Assembly: GCF_030295385.1 (NCBI RefSeq)
Contig: NZ_AP027079.1
Coordinates: forward strand, 124,001 to 188,000
DNA length: 64,000 nt
Reading direction: 5' to 3'
Source: Geothrix oryzae
GTDB taxonomy: Bacteria > Acidobacteriota > Holophagae > Holophagales > Holophagaceae
The position numbers were made by a program, and so were the translations under genes. Shown piece by piece: positions 17,728 through 26,842 of this stretch (positions are counted from its first letter, which is position 1; each line of letters begins with the position of its first letter). Below the pieces are notes generated by a model. That model was not told the origin of the DNA, did no database searches, and worked only from the letters and a program-made list of their open reading frames with translations.

Positions 17728-18390
17728 CTAGAAGCCTTCCAGGATCCTCTGGGCCACGGGGGCCATGCGCTCCCGGCTGGTCCGGGTGGCGTAGACGATG
17801 CTTTCGAACTGCCGGTAGGCGAGCTCGAGGTCGTCATTCATCACCAGGTAGTCGTAGGCGTGGTAGAGCTCCATCTCGTGCCGGGCGTGCCGCATGCGGA
17901 TGCCGATCTGCTCGTCGGAATCCTTGCCGCGGCTGCGCAGGCGCTGCTCCAGGGCTGCGGCCGAGGGCGGCAGGATGAAGATCATGCGGGCATCGGGAAT
18001 GGCGCGGCGCAGGTTCAGGGCGCCCGTGGTCTCGATGTCCAGCAGGACATCCAGGCCCGTGGCCAGCACGCCGTTCAGCCACTCCTTGCCCGTGCCGTAG
18101 CGGTGGCCGTAGACCTGCACCCATTCCACGAAACCGCCCTCGCGCACCATCGCGTCGAAGCGGTCCTCGTCGATGAAGAAGTAGTCCCGGCCGTCGACCT
18201 CGCCGGGCCTCGGCTTCCGCGTGGTGAAGGAGATGGAGAAGATCAGGTCCGGCACGCTCTGCACCAGCCGCTGGGCCAGCGTGGACTTGCCCGCCCCCGA
18301 CGGGGCGGAGACCACGAATACATTGCCGGGATGGTGGATCAAGGGCCCCTCCAGCTTCCACTTTAACGGAAGGAAACCTTGGAAGCTCAT
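17728..18390 (-). CDS. gmk: Guanylate kinase
   Basis: Up to 220 residues. The P-loop is VVSAPSGAGKSTL; SFTTRKPRPGEVDGRDYFF is the GMP-binding signature, and DIETTGALNLRRAIPDARMIFI follows. It phosphorylates GMP to GDP. Family members usually start only a few residues before the P-loop; a TTG at 18342 (LIHHPGN...) with GGAG six bases upstream fits that better than the ATG at 18390, which has no visible ribosome-binding site. The true start may therefore be 18342. Confidence 0.93.
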   Translation of the reverse strand: MSFQGFLPLKWKLEGPLIHHPGNVFVVSAPSGAGKSTLAQRLVQSVPDLIFSISFTTRKPRPGEVDGRDYFFIDEDRFDAMVREGGFVEWVQVYGHRYGTGKEWLNGVLATGLDVLLDIETTGALNLRRAIPDARMIFILPPSAAALEQRLRSRGKDSDEQIGIRMRHARHEMELYHAYDYLVMNDDLELAYRQFESIVYATRTSRERMAPVAQRILEGF

Positions 18391-18408
18391 GGGGATGGGG
18401 GGCCCTGG

Positions 18409-21400
18409 CTACAACTCGTCCTCGACCTCCGGTGGAACGGGCTGAGGGGCCTGCTTGAAGATCGCCGAGGCGCTGCGCCGGCCGTCCATGACGATGTGGA
18501 CGGGGGCCTCCACCCGGCTGTGCACGAGGCAGCCCGAGCGCCAGATCTCGGGCTGCCGGCGCAGCCAATCCCAGTCCAGGAGGCTGGAGCCGCGGGGGTA
18601 GGGCACGGTGAAGTAGCCGATGTTCAGCGAAGTCACATTGTGGAAGAAGTGGGAGCCCAGCGAGGCGTCCGCCTGGAAGTTCTCCATGGCGTACTCCACG
18701 ATCACCTGGGCGCAGGAGATCATGGACCACTGGATGGGGATGCCCAGGTGGCGGTCGTTGCTGCCCCAACGGCCGGGCCCGAGGAGGACATACTTTCCGG
18801 CTTCCGCCCGGAAGCGGTCATTGAGCTTTTCCAGTTCCGCGGCGAGTGCCGGGGTCTCGAACTTGTCGAAGCCCTCGGGATCCACCCAGACGATGTCCCG
18901 CAGGCCCTCCACGATGCCGTTGCCCACGCACCGCTCAGAGAAGAGGAAGAGCTCCGCCGGGTCGAGATCCGCCGTGGAGAGGTTCACATCGCCGCTCTCG
19001 AGCAGCTGGTGCTTGATCTGCAGGAGCGTGAAGGTGGGCTTTCCCGTCTGGGGGTCGGGATCGAGGTTCACCGCGAACTCGATCTCCACGGGTGTCTCCA
19101 TGGCCTCCCGGACCAGTTCGAGCAGGCGCTGGAGGATCTGCGCCAGGGGGAACTGATCGTATTTGAGGATGTTCCGGAAGTTCACGATGCGGGGCCCCGG
19201 CGCGTCCAGTCCGTCGTGGATGCGGTCGTCGTTCCAGTCCCAGACGGACGCACAGTGGTGCAGCGCACCGTCCTTCTCCGCTTCCTGGATGTCGAGGTGG
19301 AGGAGGGTGCCATCCTCGCCGCCGTAGAGGTCCACGGAGGTCCGGCTCATGTCCAGGGCATAGAAGTGCTTCTGGGTGGTGCGCAGCTGCTCCTTGGGCG
19401 GGAGCATGTCCATCTCGGGATAGGGCGGCGCGAAGCGGTAGGCCTTCCCGCCCTCGACCACATACTTGCCCAGGCCCACGGCGATGTTGGCGATGCCGTC
19501 CTGGGGCTGGGTGTAGGCCACGGGGTAGTAGTTGAAGGATTGGGCCACTCCGGAGAGGTGCGGATAGAAGCGGTCGCCGTGGCGGCTGCCCGACACCTCC
19601 TGGATGAGGATGGCCATCTGCTCCTCCTCGATCTTGTAGTCGATGGCCTGGAAGTAGGAGCGGGAGGCCTTGGAGTAGACCGAGGCGTACACCAGCTTGA
19701 TGGCCTCGGCCAGCTGGGCTTCCCGCACGGCGGGGTCCGGGTGGTTGTTGGGCAGGAAGAAGGTGTTGTAGAGACCCGCGAAGGGATGGGAGAGGCTGTC
19801 CTCCAGCAGGCCCGAGGAGCGCACGGCCAGGGGCACCGTCGCGTGCTTGGCGAGGAAGAGGCGCAGCTTGGCCATCAGCTCCGGGGTGAGGGAGCCCGCG
19901 AGGAACCGGCGCTTGATGACATCGTCGTCCGCCTCCTCCTGGAGCATCTGCCGGAGGTCGTGGCGGTTGATGAAGTCCGTGAACTCCCCCGTGCCGATGA
20001 TGGCCGACCGCGGGATGCGGATGGTCGCCCCGGGGATCTGGCTCTCCAGATCCAGGCGCGAGAGCAGGGAGTGGGTGAAGGCCACGCCGCGGCCCTTGCC
20101 GCCCATGGAGCCGGCGGCCAGGCGGAGGATGTTGGGCTCGTCCTTGGGGGTGGAGTCGGTGAGGGGCACCACCTTCCCGAGGGTCTTCATGCGCTGCACA
20201 TAGTCGCCCACATTGATGAGGAAGGTGCGCATCTCCTCGGGGTCGCGGTAGTCCGAGATGCGGAACTTGGCGAGCACCTTGGCCACCTGGACTTCGCCGC
20301 GGGCCATGATCCATGCCGAGAAGTGGTTGCGGGAGGCGTGGTAGACCAGGGTCTCCACAGGCACGCTGCGCAGCTTCTCCCGCAGGTCCTCCATGTTCGT
20401 GGCCCGGGCGATCTCGGCGCCCAGCTTGTCGCGGAAGATGAAATCGCCGAAGCCCAGCCGCTCGTAGAAGAAGCTGGAGAGCTCGGCGCCCAGCGTGTAC
20501 GAGTTCTTGTTCAGGAAGCCGCTGTTCAGGGCCGTGGCCCAGGATTCCTTGAGGGGGTCGGAGGACTGCAGCAGGGTGGGCAGGTCGGGGATCCGCTCCT
20601 TGAGGGCGCGGATCAGCTTGATGCCGGCCTCCCGGTCCAGCACGCCGCCCTTGGGGTATTTGCGGTCGGAGATCACGCACAGCAGGCAGTCCTGGAACTG
20701 GTCGCAGAAGGCCATGGCCTCTTCGTACGAGGTGGCCAGGATGACCTTGGGCCGGACGCGCATGGCGAGCGTGCGGGCCATGCGGTCCACATTCTGGTCC
20801 TTGGCCAGGCGCGTGGTCTGCTTGAGGATCTCGCTGTAGAGGATGGGCAGGTACCGCGAGTAGTAGCGGATGCTGTCCTCCACCAGCAGGATCACGCGGG
20901 TGAGGCCGACCCGGGTGTCGTTGAGGACATTCGCGCTGTCCTCCATGAACTTCACCATGGCCATGAAGATCTCGGAATTGCCGTTCCACACGAAGATCTG
21001 GTCGTAGTGGCGCAGCAGATCCTGGCGCCGCCGGTCCATGACGCCCACCTCCACATTGTCGTTCAGCAGGAGGTAGATGGGGATCTTGGCGTCAGCCCTG
21101 CGCAGGGCGCGGGACAGCTCGACATGGCCGCCCTGGCCCAGGCGGCTCATGACGATGATCATGTCGAAGTGGCGGCTGGCGCATTTTTCCAGGGCTTCAT
21201 CCACGGTGGACACATTGGTCACCCGTGGCGGGTTGCTCATGTTGAGCTGGTAGTACCCCTCGAAGAGGATCTCCGTCAGCAGGCCGTCCTGCTCCAGCGT
21301 GAAGGCATCGAAGGCGGGCGCCACCAGCAGGATCTCCCGCGCGCGCAGGGGCATCAGGTCATGGAAGATTTCCTTGTCCGTGGCGTACTTGTGGAAGATC

Positions 21401-21423
21401 TCGTTGAATTCGCGGCTGATCAT
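18409..21423 (-). CDS. PPDK/PEP-synthase ATP-grasp protein with two receiver-like N-terminal domains
   Basis: 1004 residues. Residues about 25-130 fold like a response-regulator receiver (REILLVAPAF, FDMIIVMSRLG, PIYLLLNDN) but the phosphoacceptor position looks replaced. Residues about 175-310 form a second receiver (RVILLVEDS, LLCVISDRKYP with an aspartate in place). From about residue 470 the pyruvate phosphate dikinase nucleotide-binding domain follows: GSMGGKGRGVAFTHSLL and VPLAVRSSGLLEDSLSHPFAG. The phosphohistidine and PEP/pyruvate-barrel domains of true PPDK are absent, so it is probably not a complete dikinase. Cytosolic, function unknown. It lies 18 bp upstream of gmk in the same direction. 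Confidence 0.85.
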   Translation of the reverse strand: MISREFNEIFHKYATDKEIFHDLMPLRAREILLVAPAFDAFTLEQDGLLTEILFEGYYQLNMSNPPRVTNVSTVDEALEKCASRHFDMIIVMSRLGQGGHVELSRALRRADAKIPIYLLLNDNVEVGVMDRRRQDLLRHYDQIFVWNGNSEIFMAMVKFMEDSANVLNDTRVGLTRVILLVEDSIRYYSRYLPILYSEILKQTTRLAKDQNVDRMARTLAMRVRPKVILATSYEEAMAFCDQFQDCLLCVISDRKYPKGGVLDREAGIKLIRALKERIPDLPTLLQSSDPLKESWATALNSGFLNKNSYTLGAELSSFFYERLGFGDFIFRDKLGAEIARATNMEDLREKLRSVPVETLVYHASRNHFSAWIMARGEVQVAKVLAKFRISDYRDPEEMRTFLINVGDYVQRMKTLGKVVPLTDSTPKDEPNILRLAAGSMGGKGRGVAFTHSLLSRLDLESQIPGATIRIPRSAIIGTGEFTDFINRHDLRQMLQEEADDDVIKRRFLAGSLTPELMAKLRLFLAKHATVPLAVRSSGLLEDSLSHPFAGLYNTFFLPNNHPDPAVREAQLAEAIKLVYASVYSKASRSYFQAIDYKIEEEQMAILIQEVSGSRHGDRFYPHLSGVAQSFNYYPVAYTQPQDGIANIAVGLGKYVVEGGKAYRFAPPYPEMDMLPPKEQLRTTQKHFYALDMSRTSVDLYGGEDGTLLHLDIQEAEKDGALHHCASVWDWNDDRIHDGLDAPGPRIVNFRNILKYDQFPLAQILQRLLELVREAMETPVEIEFAVNLDPDPQTGKPTFTLLQIKHQLLESGDVNLSTADLDPAELFLFSERCVGNGIVEGLRDIVWVDPEGFDKFETPALAAELEKLNDRFRAEAGKYVLLGPGRWGSNDRHLGIPIQWSMISCAQVIVEYAMENFQADASLGSHFFHNVTSLNIGYFTVPYPRGSSLLDWDWLRRQPEIWRSGCLVHSRVEAPVHIVMDGRRSASAIFKQAPQPVPPEVEDEL

Positions 21424-21457
21424 TGGGGCCCCGGCGATTTCAGGCAGTGTAGCGATC

Positions 21458-21501
21458 TACGCAGAAAAGGGGGGCCGCATGCGGCCCCCCTTTTCTGCGT
21501 A
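21458..21501 (-). terminator. 44-bp perfect palindrome terminator of gdhA
   Basis: A perfect inverted repeat centred between 21479 and 21480; the inner stem GGGGGGCCGC/GCGGCCCCCC is followed by TTTT in both directions. It begins 17 bp after the gdhA stop and ends 35 bp before the start of the PPDK-like gene, so it separates the two transcripts. Confidence 0.85.
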
Positions 21502-21517
21502 CGGGAAAGATCGGGAA

Positions 21518-22867
<1,350 letters not shown>

Positions 22868-23268
22868 GGTTCCTCCGGTGAAGGAAGGGGGGTGGAACCG
22901 GCGCCGGAGCTCCGGTCGGAAGGGTGCATGAAGGGAAGGTCCGCGGTGCCCGTCCCGAGGCTGCGCGGCATGGTTCAATGGCCGGAAACAGGACGACATG
23001 ACTCTAGCCGCAGGAGCCGGGCCCGGGGAGAGGCGGCCCTCAAGAGGTGATGGGAAGCACTAAATCGGGGGTCTTTAGCGAGGATTTGGCTCGATTGCTT
23101 GACGGAATGTCAAGCAGTGCGAGGTCGGTTGTCCACCTGTATGTCGTGAACGGACATGGGCCCGCTTCAGGAAGCATCCTCCGTCTGATCCCGAAGTGTG
23201 ATTTCAGGACAAATGAAAGCAGCGAATAGATCATGCCGCTGACTGCCCAGGCCCCCTGATCGGCTCGG
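22868..23268. other. Intergenic gap: gdhA leader and AT-richer stretch
   Basis: No convincing gene. The first 170 bases are the GC-rich gdhA 5' leader. From about 23040 base composition shifts to lower GC and short frames exist on both strands, but none has a ribosome-binding site or recognisable protein features. Confidence 0.5.
23096..23116. repeat. Short inverted repeat TGCTTGAC-N5-GTCAAGCA
   Basis: Perfect 8-bp arms with a 5-bp spacer (ggaat). It could be an operator upstream of gdhA or a small hairpin at the end of the gene at 23269; no known regulator site is recognised. Confidence 0.4.
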
Positions 23269-23850
23269 TCATGGACGCTGGCGCTTCGGCGGGCCAGGAA
23301 CCTTCGCCAGGCCCATCAGCCGGTACAGGCGGGGAAGGTGGCCCAGGGTCCGGGGCTCGCGAGCTGATCTCCCCCAAGGAGTGCCCGCTGAGTCTTTGGC
23401 GAGAACGACGGCGATTCTCTTTTTTACTTCGACCACAAGGATCTGGTGCTGCTGGAATCGGGGATCCTTCATGACCCAGACCTGGCCCGGCTGAACAATG
23501 CGTGCTCCGACGGGAAGCCCGTTCCAGGTGACGAGGTCCCTGGCCTCACGGGCTTCAGCCAGAGCCAAGGCCCTCGCCTTCTGCGAGGCGAGCTTGGCCC
23601 TTTTTGCGTCCATCGCCCGGAGGGCCTGGTCGCGTTCCTTCTGCTGGGCGATCCGATGCTGTTCCCGGAAAGGTTCTTCAGCCCATTTCCGCGCAGCACC
23701 TGGCGTTCGGAAGGGGCCCTTGATCCCATCAGAACCCTGCCGGGAGGCCCACCAACCCTTATGGCCCTTCCAGTAGGCGGCCTTCTTCCCCCACTGAAAA
23801 GTCTCTATCCCTGCCTGTACCCAATCTGCGGTGAAGGGTGCTCGTGCCAT
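23269..23850 (-). CDS. Hypothetical protein, 193 residues, basic, unknown family
   Basis: Not recognised. The N terminus is aromatic-rich (WGKKAAYWKGHKGWWASRQG), followed by an Ala/Arg/Lys-rich helix (about residues 60-105), then a beta-rich segment (VGARIVQPGQVWVMKDPRF, ILVVEVKKRIAVVLAKD) and a basic tail PGPPKRQRP. No signal peptide or membrane segment; a nucleic-acid-binding role is only a guess from charge. AGGAGAAGG stands just upstream of the ATG, which argues for a real gene. It is divergent from the molybdenum hydroxylase genes and differs in base composition from its neighbours, suggesting transfer. Confidence 0.65.
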   Translation of the reverse strand: MARAPFTADWVQAGIETFQWGKKAAYWKGHKGWWASRQGSDGIKGPFRTPGAARKWAEEPFREQHRIAQQKERDQALRAMDAKRAKLASQKARALALAEAREARDLVTWNGLPVGARIVQPGQVWVMKDPRFQQHQILVVEVKKRIAVVLAKDSAGTPWGRSAREPRTLGHLPRLYRLMGLAKVPGPPKRQRP

Positions 23851-23907
23851 GGCCTTCTCCTATCCAGAGTGCCAATACGGTTCAGCGTTGTTCTTCGGTT
23901 CCAAGAA

Positions 23908-23913
23908 TATAAT
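23908..23913 (+). promoter_or_regulatory. Candidate -10 box (TATAAT) for the iorAB-like pair
   Basis: A perfect TATAAT lies 38 bp before the start of the (2Fe-2S) subunit gene, in the only short AT-rich stretch of this divergent gap. A -35 element at proper spacing is not convincing (TTGTTC stands only 14 bp upstream). Confidence 0.4.
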
Positions 23914-23951
23914 GTGACATTCCCGCACCATGCCCGTCCCGGAGGTTCCCG

Positions 23952-24428
23952 ATGAACGCCACCGTCTCGTTCATGCTCAACGGCAAGCCGGTTACCGTCA
24001 CGAGCCCCCGTGATCGGATGCTGGTATGGGTCCTGCGCGACGAATTGGGGCTCACGGGTACCAAGGTGGGCTGCGAGGCGGGGCTCTGCGGGGCCTGCAC
24101 GGTGCTCGTCGACTTCGAGGTGGTGCTCTCCTGTTCCACGCCGCTGGGCGATGTGGCTGGGAAATCGGTGCTCACCGTTGAAGGCCTGGCCCTGGACGGG
24201 AAGCTGAACCCGGTTCAGGAGGCCTTCCAGGAGCACCACGCCTTCCAGTGCGGCTACTGCACCTCCGGGATGATCATGGCCGCCTGGGCCTTCCTGAAGA
24301 AGAAACCGAAGGCCACGAGGGCCGAGATCGTCGACGCCATGGAGGGGAACCTCTGCCGCTGCGGGGCCCATGTGAGGATCCTGGACGCGGTCGAATCGGC
24401 CGGCAAGGCCATGGGAGGTGTGCGATGA
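23952..24428 (+). CDS. (2Fe-2S) subunit of a molybdenum hydroxylase (isoquinoline 1-oxidoreductase alpha type)
   Basis: 158 residues with two [2Fe-2S] clusters: plant-ferredoxin type C41-x4-C46-x2-C49 ... C61 (GCEAGLCGACTVL), and the C-terminal C100-GY-C103 ... C135-R-C137 (CGYCTSG, NLCRCG). It carries electrons from the molybdenum site of the next gene product to an acceptor. GGAGG seven bases upstream supports the start. The stop overlaps the large-subunit start (ATGA). Confidence 0.93.
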   Translation: MNATVSFMLNGKPVTVTSPRDRMLVWVLRDELGLTGTKVGCEAGLCGACTVLVDFEVVLSCSTPLGDVAGKSVLTVEGLALDGKLNPVQEAFQEHHAFQCGYCTSGMIMAAWAFLKKKPKATRAEIVDAMEGNLCRCGAHVRILDAVESAGKAMGGVR

Positions 24429-26518
24429 GGCGCCGGGACTTCCTCCAGGGCGCCGCCGCGGGCGCGCTCACCTTTTTCTTCACCGCCCCCTTGGGCTCGG
24501 CGCCCATCGTGCCCACCCGGCCCGGAACCTACCCCGAGGACTTCAACGCCTACCTGAAGATTTCGGCCGATGGCCGCGTGGGCTGCTTCGTGGGGAAGGT
24601 GGAGCTGGGGCAGGGCGCCATGACCGTGCTGGCCATGCTCGTGGCCGAGGAGCTGGAGCTGGATCCCGCCCAGGTGGACATGTGCCTGGGTGACACGGAC
24701 CTCTGTCCCTGGGACATGCCCACCGGCGGTTCCCTCACCATGTGGCATACGGCCCCCGTCCTGCGCGGCGCCGCTGCGGAGGCGCGGGCCGTGCTCCTGC
24801 GAATGGCCTCGAAATCGCTCAATGCCCCCGTCGCGGACCTGACCCTGAAAGATGGTGCCATCTGGGTGAAGGCGTCCCCCGCGCGCCGCACCACCTTTGG
24901 GGAGCTGGTGAAGGGCCGGAAGATGGAGCGGCACCTGGGCAAGGTCAAGCCCAAGCCCCTTACGGACTGCAGCGTGATCGGGCGCCGCGTCCCCCGCAAG
25001 GATGCCCTCGCCAAGGTCACCGGCGCCGCCAAATACGCTGGCGATCTCCGTTTCCCCGGAACGCTCCACGCCTGCATCCTGCGGCCCCCGGCCCACGGCC
25101 TCACCCTCGCATCCGCGGACACGGCGGCCGCTGAACGGATTGCTGGCGTCCGCATCGTAAGAGACGGCACCCTCCTGGCGGTGCTTCACCCCCAGCCCGA
25201 CACCGCCCGCAAGGCCCTCGCCCTCGTGAAGGGCACCTTCGAGGGGACGGAACCCGATGTGGACGATGCCCGCATCTACCAATACCTCGTGGACAAGGCC
25301 GCGCCTGGTCAGCGCGTGGTGATCTCCCGCGGCGATGTGGCCGCGGGCGAAAAGCGGGCCGCCACCGTGGTGGAAGGGGAATACCGCAACGCCTACGAAA
25401 GCCACGCCACCCTCGAGCCCCACACCTCCGTCGCCAAATGGGAGGAGGGCCGCATGACGGTCTGGGCCTCCACCCAGTCGCCCTTCGTCTTCCGCGAGGC
25501 CGTGGCCGAGGCCCTCAAGCTGGGCCAGGACAAGGTCCACATCATCGCCCAGTTCGTGGGGGGTGGTTTCGGCGGCAAGCTCGTGGGCCCCGGGGCCATC
25601 GAGGCCGCCCGCATCGCCCGTCAGGTCCCCGGCGTGCCCATCCAGGTGGCCTGGAACCGGGAGGAGGATCTCTTCCTGGACGGCTACCGGCCGGCCGCCG
25701 TGGTGAAGCTCCGCTCCGGCCTGGATGCGGGGCGCGGCGCCATCACCTTCTGGGACAGCACCGTGGCGGGCGTCTCCCAGGGCGAGGCCGAGCTCCCCTA
25801 CGACATGCAGGCGAACCGGTACCAGGCCCCGGCCGTCCCCAACCTCCATCCCCTCAAGGTCGGCGCCTGGCGCGCCCCCAACGCCCACACCAACGCGTTC
25901 GCCCGCGAAAGCCAGCTGGATGCCCTGGCGGCCATGGCCGGCGTGGATCCCGTGACCCTCCGCCGCCGTCTCATCACCGATGCCCGGCTTCTGCGCCTCC
26001 TGGATCTGGCGGTGGAGACCTTCGGCTGGGAGCCCGCACCCGGCCCCACCGGCCGGGGCATCGGCCTGGCCTGCGGCGCCTGGCGCCAGGGTCTCGTGGT
26101 GGCCCTGGCGGAGGTGGCCGTGGACAAGGCTACGGGGAAGGTCCAGACCAAGCGGTTCCTGGAGGCCGTGGATGTGGGCCTTGTTGTGAACCCCGACGGG
26201 GCCCGCCAGCAGGTGGAGGGTGCCATCACCATGTGCATCGGGCAGGCCCTCAGCGAGGAGATCCACTTCAAGGGCGGCCGCATCCTCGACAAGAACTTCG
26301 ATACCTACCTTCTGCCCCGCTTCTCCGCCATCCCCCGCATCCAGGTCGTCTTCGCGGACAACGCCACCTCGGTCTCGCAGGGCATCGGCGAACCCCCGGT
26401 GGTGCCGGTGGCCGCCGCCCTGGCCAACGCCGTGTTCGACGCCACCGGTGCGCGGGTCACGCATGTGCCCTTCACGCCCGAACGGGTCCTCGAAGCCCTG
26501 AAGCGCGTGCCGGCGTAG
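24425..26518 (+). CDS. Molybdopterin-binding subunit of a molybdenum hydroxylase (isoquinoline 1-oxidoreductase beta type)
   Basis: 697 residues. It begins with a twin-arginine-type signal (MRRRDFLQGAAAGALTFFF), so the assembled enzyme probably works in the periplasm. The xanthine-oxidase-family core is visible: KVELGQGAMTVL, FVGGGFGGKLVGPG, AWRAPNAHTNAF, and the catalytic Glu656 in QGIGEPPVVP. It hydroxylates an N-heteroaromatic or oxidises an aldehyde; the substrate is not evident. There is no FAD subunit gene, as usual for the Ior/aldehyde-oxidase group that donates to cytochromes. The molybdate importer encoded at 1345-3926 may serve it. Confidence 0.92.
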   Translation: MRRRDFLQGAAAGALTFFFTAPLGSAPIVPTRPGTYPEDFNAYLKISADGRVGCFVGKVELGQGAMTVLAMLVAEELELDPAQVDMCLGDTDLCPWDMPTGGSLTMWHTAPVLRGAAAEARAVLLRMASKSLNAPVADLTLKDGAIWVKASPARRTTFGELVKGRKMERHLGKVKPKPLTDCSVIGRRVPRKDALAKVTGAAKYAGDLRFPGTLHACILRPPAHGLTLASADTAAAERIAGVRIVRDGTLLAVLHPQPDTARKALALVKGTFEGTEPDVDDARIYQYLVDKAAPGQRVVISRGDVAAGEKRAATVVEGEYRNAYESHATLEPHTSVAKWEEGRMTVWASTQSPFVFREAVAEALKLGQDKVHIIAQFVGGGFGGKLVGPGAIEAARIARQVPGVPIQVAWNREEDLFLDGYRPAAVVKLRSGLDAGRGAITFWDSTVAGVSQGEAELPYDMQANRYQAPAVPNLHPLKVGAWRAPNAHTNAFARESQLDALAAMAGVDPVTLRRRLITDARLLRLLDLAVETFGWEPAPGPTGRGIGLACGAWRQGLVVALAEVAVDKATGKVQTKRFLEAVDVGLVVNPDGARQQVEGAITMCIGQALSEEIHFKGGRILDKNFDTYLLPRFSAIPRIQVVFADNATSVSQGIGEPPVVPVAAALANAVFDATGARVTHVPFTPERVLEALKRVPA

Positions 26519-26593
26519 GGGGGCCGAGAGGTCATCCATTTACACCAAGCAAATGTGTCGCGAATGAAAAGATGTCCGATTCAGGAAGCAGTT

Positions 26594-26633
26594 CGGCCCC
26601 GGGCCATGCAACGGATGGCCCGGGACGGGGCCG
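26594..26633 (+). terminator. GC-rich hairpin after the molybdenum hydroxylase genes
   Basis: CCCGGGCCAT (26598-26607) pairs perfectly with ATGGCCCGGG (26615-26624) around the loop GCAACGG, and outer CGGC/GCCG pairs extend it. No T-tract, so termination efficiency is uncertain. The loop with flanks (GCCATGCAACGG) recurs at 26646-26657. Confidence 0.5.
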
Positions 26634-26742
26634 CCTCTGCGGGACGCCATGCAACGGGTCATGGGCAACCGAAGTGAGCGGAACCCTTCCCGCGGCCGAG
26701 ACGAAGAGTCTTTCGGAGATCGCCTGCCGCAGCGTGAGGTAT

Positions 26743-26790
26743 TAACAAAATCCTAACGCCGCCCCTCCAAACCCTAACGCCGCCCTAATG
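26743..26790 (+). promoter_or_regulatory. Tandem TAAC/TAAT direct repeats, candidate KdpE operator
   Basis: TAAC or TAAT elements begin at 26743, 26754, 26775 and 26786 (steps of 11, 21 and 11 bp); within them CCTAACGCCGCCC occurs twice exactly, at 26752-26764 and 26773-26785. Eleven-base direct repeats on one helix face are the binding mode of OmpR/PhoB-type regulators, and the last gene of this locus is kdpE of that family. It lies 53 bp before the porin start. Confidence 0.5.
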
Positions 26791-26842
26791 TCCTGAAGCT
26801 CATTCTGCTTCGACCGGCTGGTGAGCCGGGTTTGGAGCCTCG

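Noticed and set aside
23040-23234. Short overlapping frames on both strands after gdhA
   Set aside because: No ribosome-binding site, no recognisable protein features; likely chance frames in an AT-richer gap.
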